A stretch of 64,000 nucleotides of DNA. It comes from Stercorarius parasiticus (taxonomy: Eukaryota; Chordata; Aves; Charadriiformes; Stercorariidae). The notes below the pieces were generated by a model. That model was not told the DNA's origin, did not search any database, and was given only the letters and a program-made list of their open reading frames with translations. The stretch covers positions 186,001 to 250,000 of the forward strand of contig VWZL01002564.1 of the NCBI GenBank assembly GCA_013396915.1, read 5' to 3'. The position numbers and the translations under genes were made by a program. How positions within the stretch are numbered: the first letter of the stretch is position 1; every line of letters starts with the position of its first letter. This document shows positions 63,801 to 64,000 of this stretch, piece by piece.

Positions 63801-64000
63801 ACCCAGGAATCTGTCCAGGAATTTCATTGTAAATATTGTGGTAAACAAAGGAGATTCTGTCAAAATATCTATCTGTGATACTGGCCATGGTAAATGCCTT
63901 ATTTTAAGTGAAATCCTGGACAATGCTGATCTACCTTTTTGATAGGTCTTACAATTTCTACAATTTTACTAAGACTTTAGATGGAGAGAGGAGACGAAAT

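Larger units (their letters stand above)
54216..64000. other. AT-rich flank, probable first intron of the right-hand gene; no coding exon seen
   Basis: About 9.8 kb without a recognisable protein. I looked for an N4BP2-like start and CUE-domain segment on the plus strand and found none. Isolated splice-like words occur, for example GGAAG|GTGAGTG near 58187 and GACACAG|GTATGA near 57740. No supported exon is attached to them. A poly-A next to a single N lies at 58017-58030. T-rich tracts are frequent. A diverged CR1-like piece (56741-56815) and an A/C-rich tract (60829-60876) are the only repeats noted. Confidence 0.6.

Noticed and set aside
1..64000. Search for CRISPR arrays, tRNA or rRNA genes, endogenous viral genes and intact transposons
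   Set aside because: None seen on either strand; only short CR1-type fragments and low-complexity tracts are present.

Overview
The window looks like vertebrate, most likely bird, nuclear DNA. It is AT-rich, split-gene sequence with almost no long reading frames. It holds a short 3' end of a CR1 LINE (10722-10765, with the typical ATTCTATG-type octamers on the minus strand) and two GC-rich CpG islands, each interrupted by an assembly gap. No bacterial operons, CRISPR arrays, phage genes, tRNA or rRNA genes were seen. A crocodilian or turtle origin cannot be fully excluded.

Left half (1-36 kb): the 5' end of PDS5A, a cohesin-regulatory HEAT-repeat protein, runs on the minus strand. Five coding exons were found by reading through consensus splice sites: 34712-34831 (start codon), 2134-2337, 1626-1712, 734-831 and 109-235. 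Together they are 636 bp, exactly 212 codons in one unbroken frame, and their protein matches vertebrate PDS5A almost residue for residue. The first coding intron (2338-34711) is 32.4 kb. It contains a CR1 fragment, an older interspersed repeat, A/C-rich or T/G-rich low-complexity tracts and no recognised gene. The rest of PDS5A lies beyond base 1. Its promoter is the CpG island at about 34.97-36.24 kb, which is partly hidden by a 796-base run of N and carries an E2F-like palindrome.

Middle (36.2-53.3 kb): an intergenic stretch with no gene I can name. Several short exon-like open segments flanked by good splice signals lie here on both strands. They are reported as low-confidence candidates only.

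Right part (53.3-64 kb): a second CpG island (53.27-54.22 kb, with a 156-base gap), then about 10 kb of AT-rich sequence without recognisable coding exons. In other vertebrates the next gene, head-to-head with PDS5A, is N4BP2. The second island is therefore probably the N4BP2 promoter and the sequence to its right N4BP2 intron 1, but no N4BP2 codon was found in the window. A short minus-strand reading frame just left of this island resembles half of a Myb/SANT-like DNA-binding domain.

Overall this is an ordinary euchromatic locus: a housekeeping cohesin regulator, its promoter, and a probable divergent neighbour. I found no convincing novel biological system.
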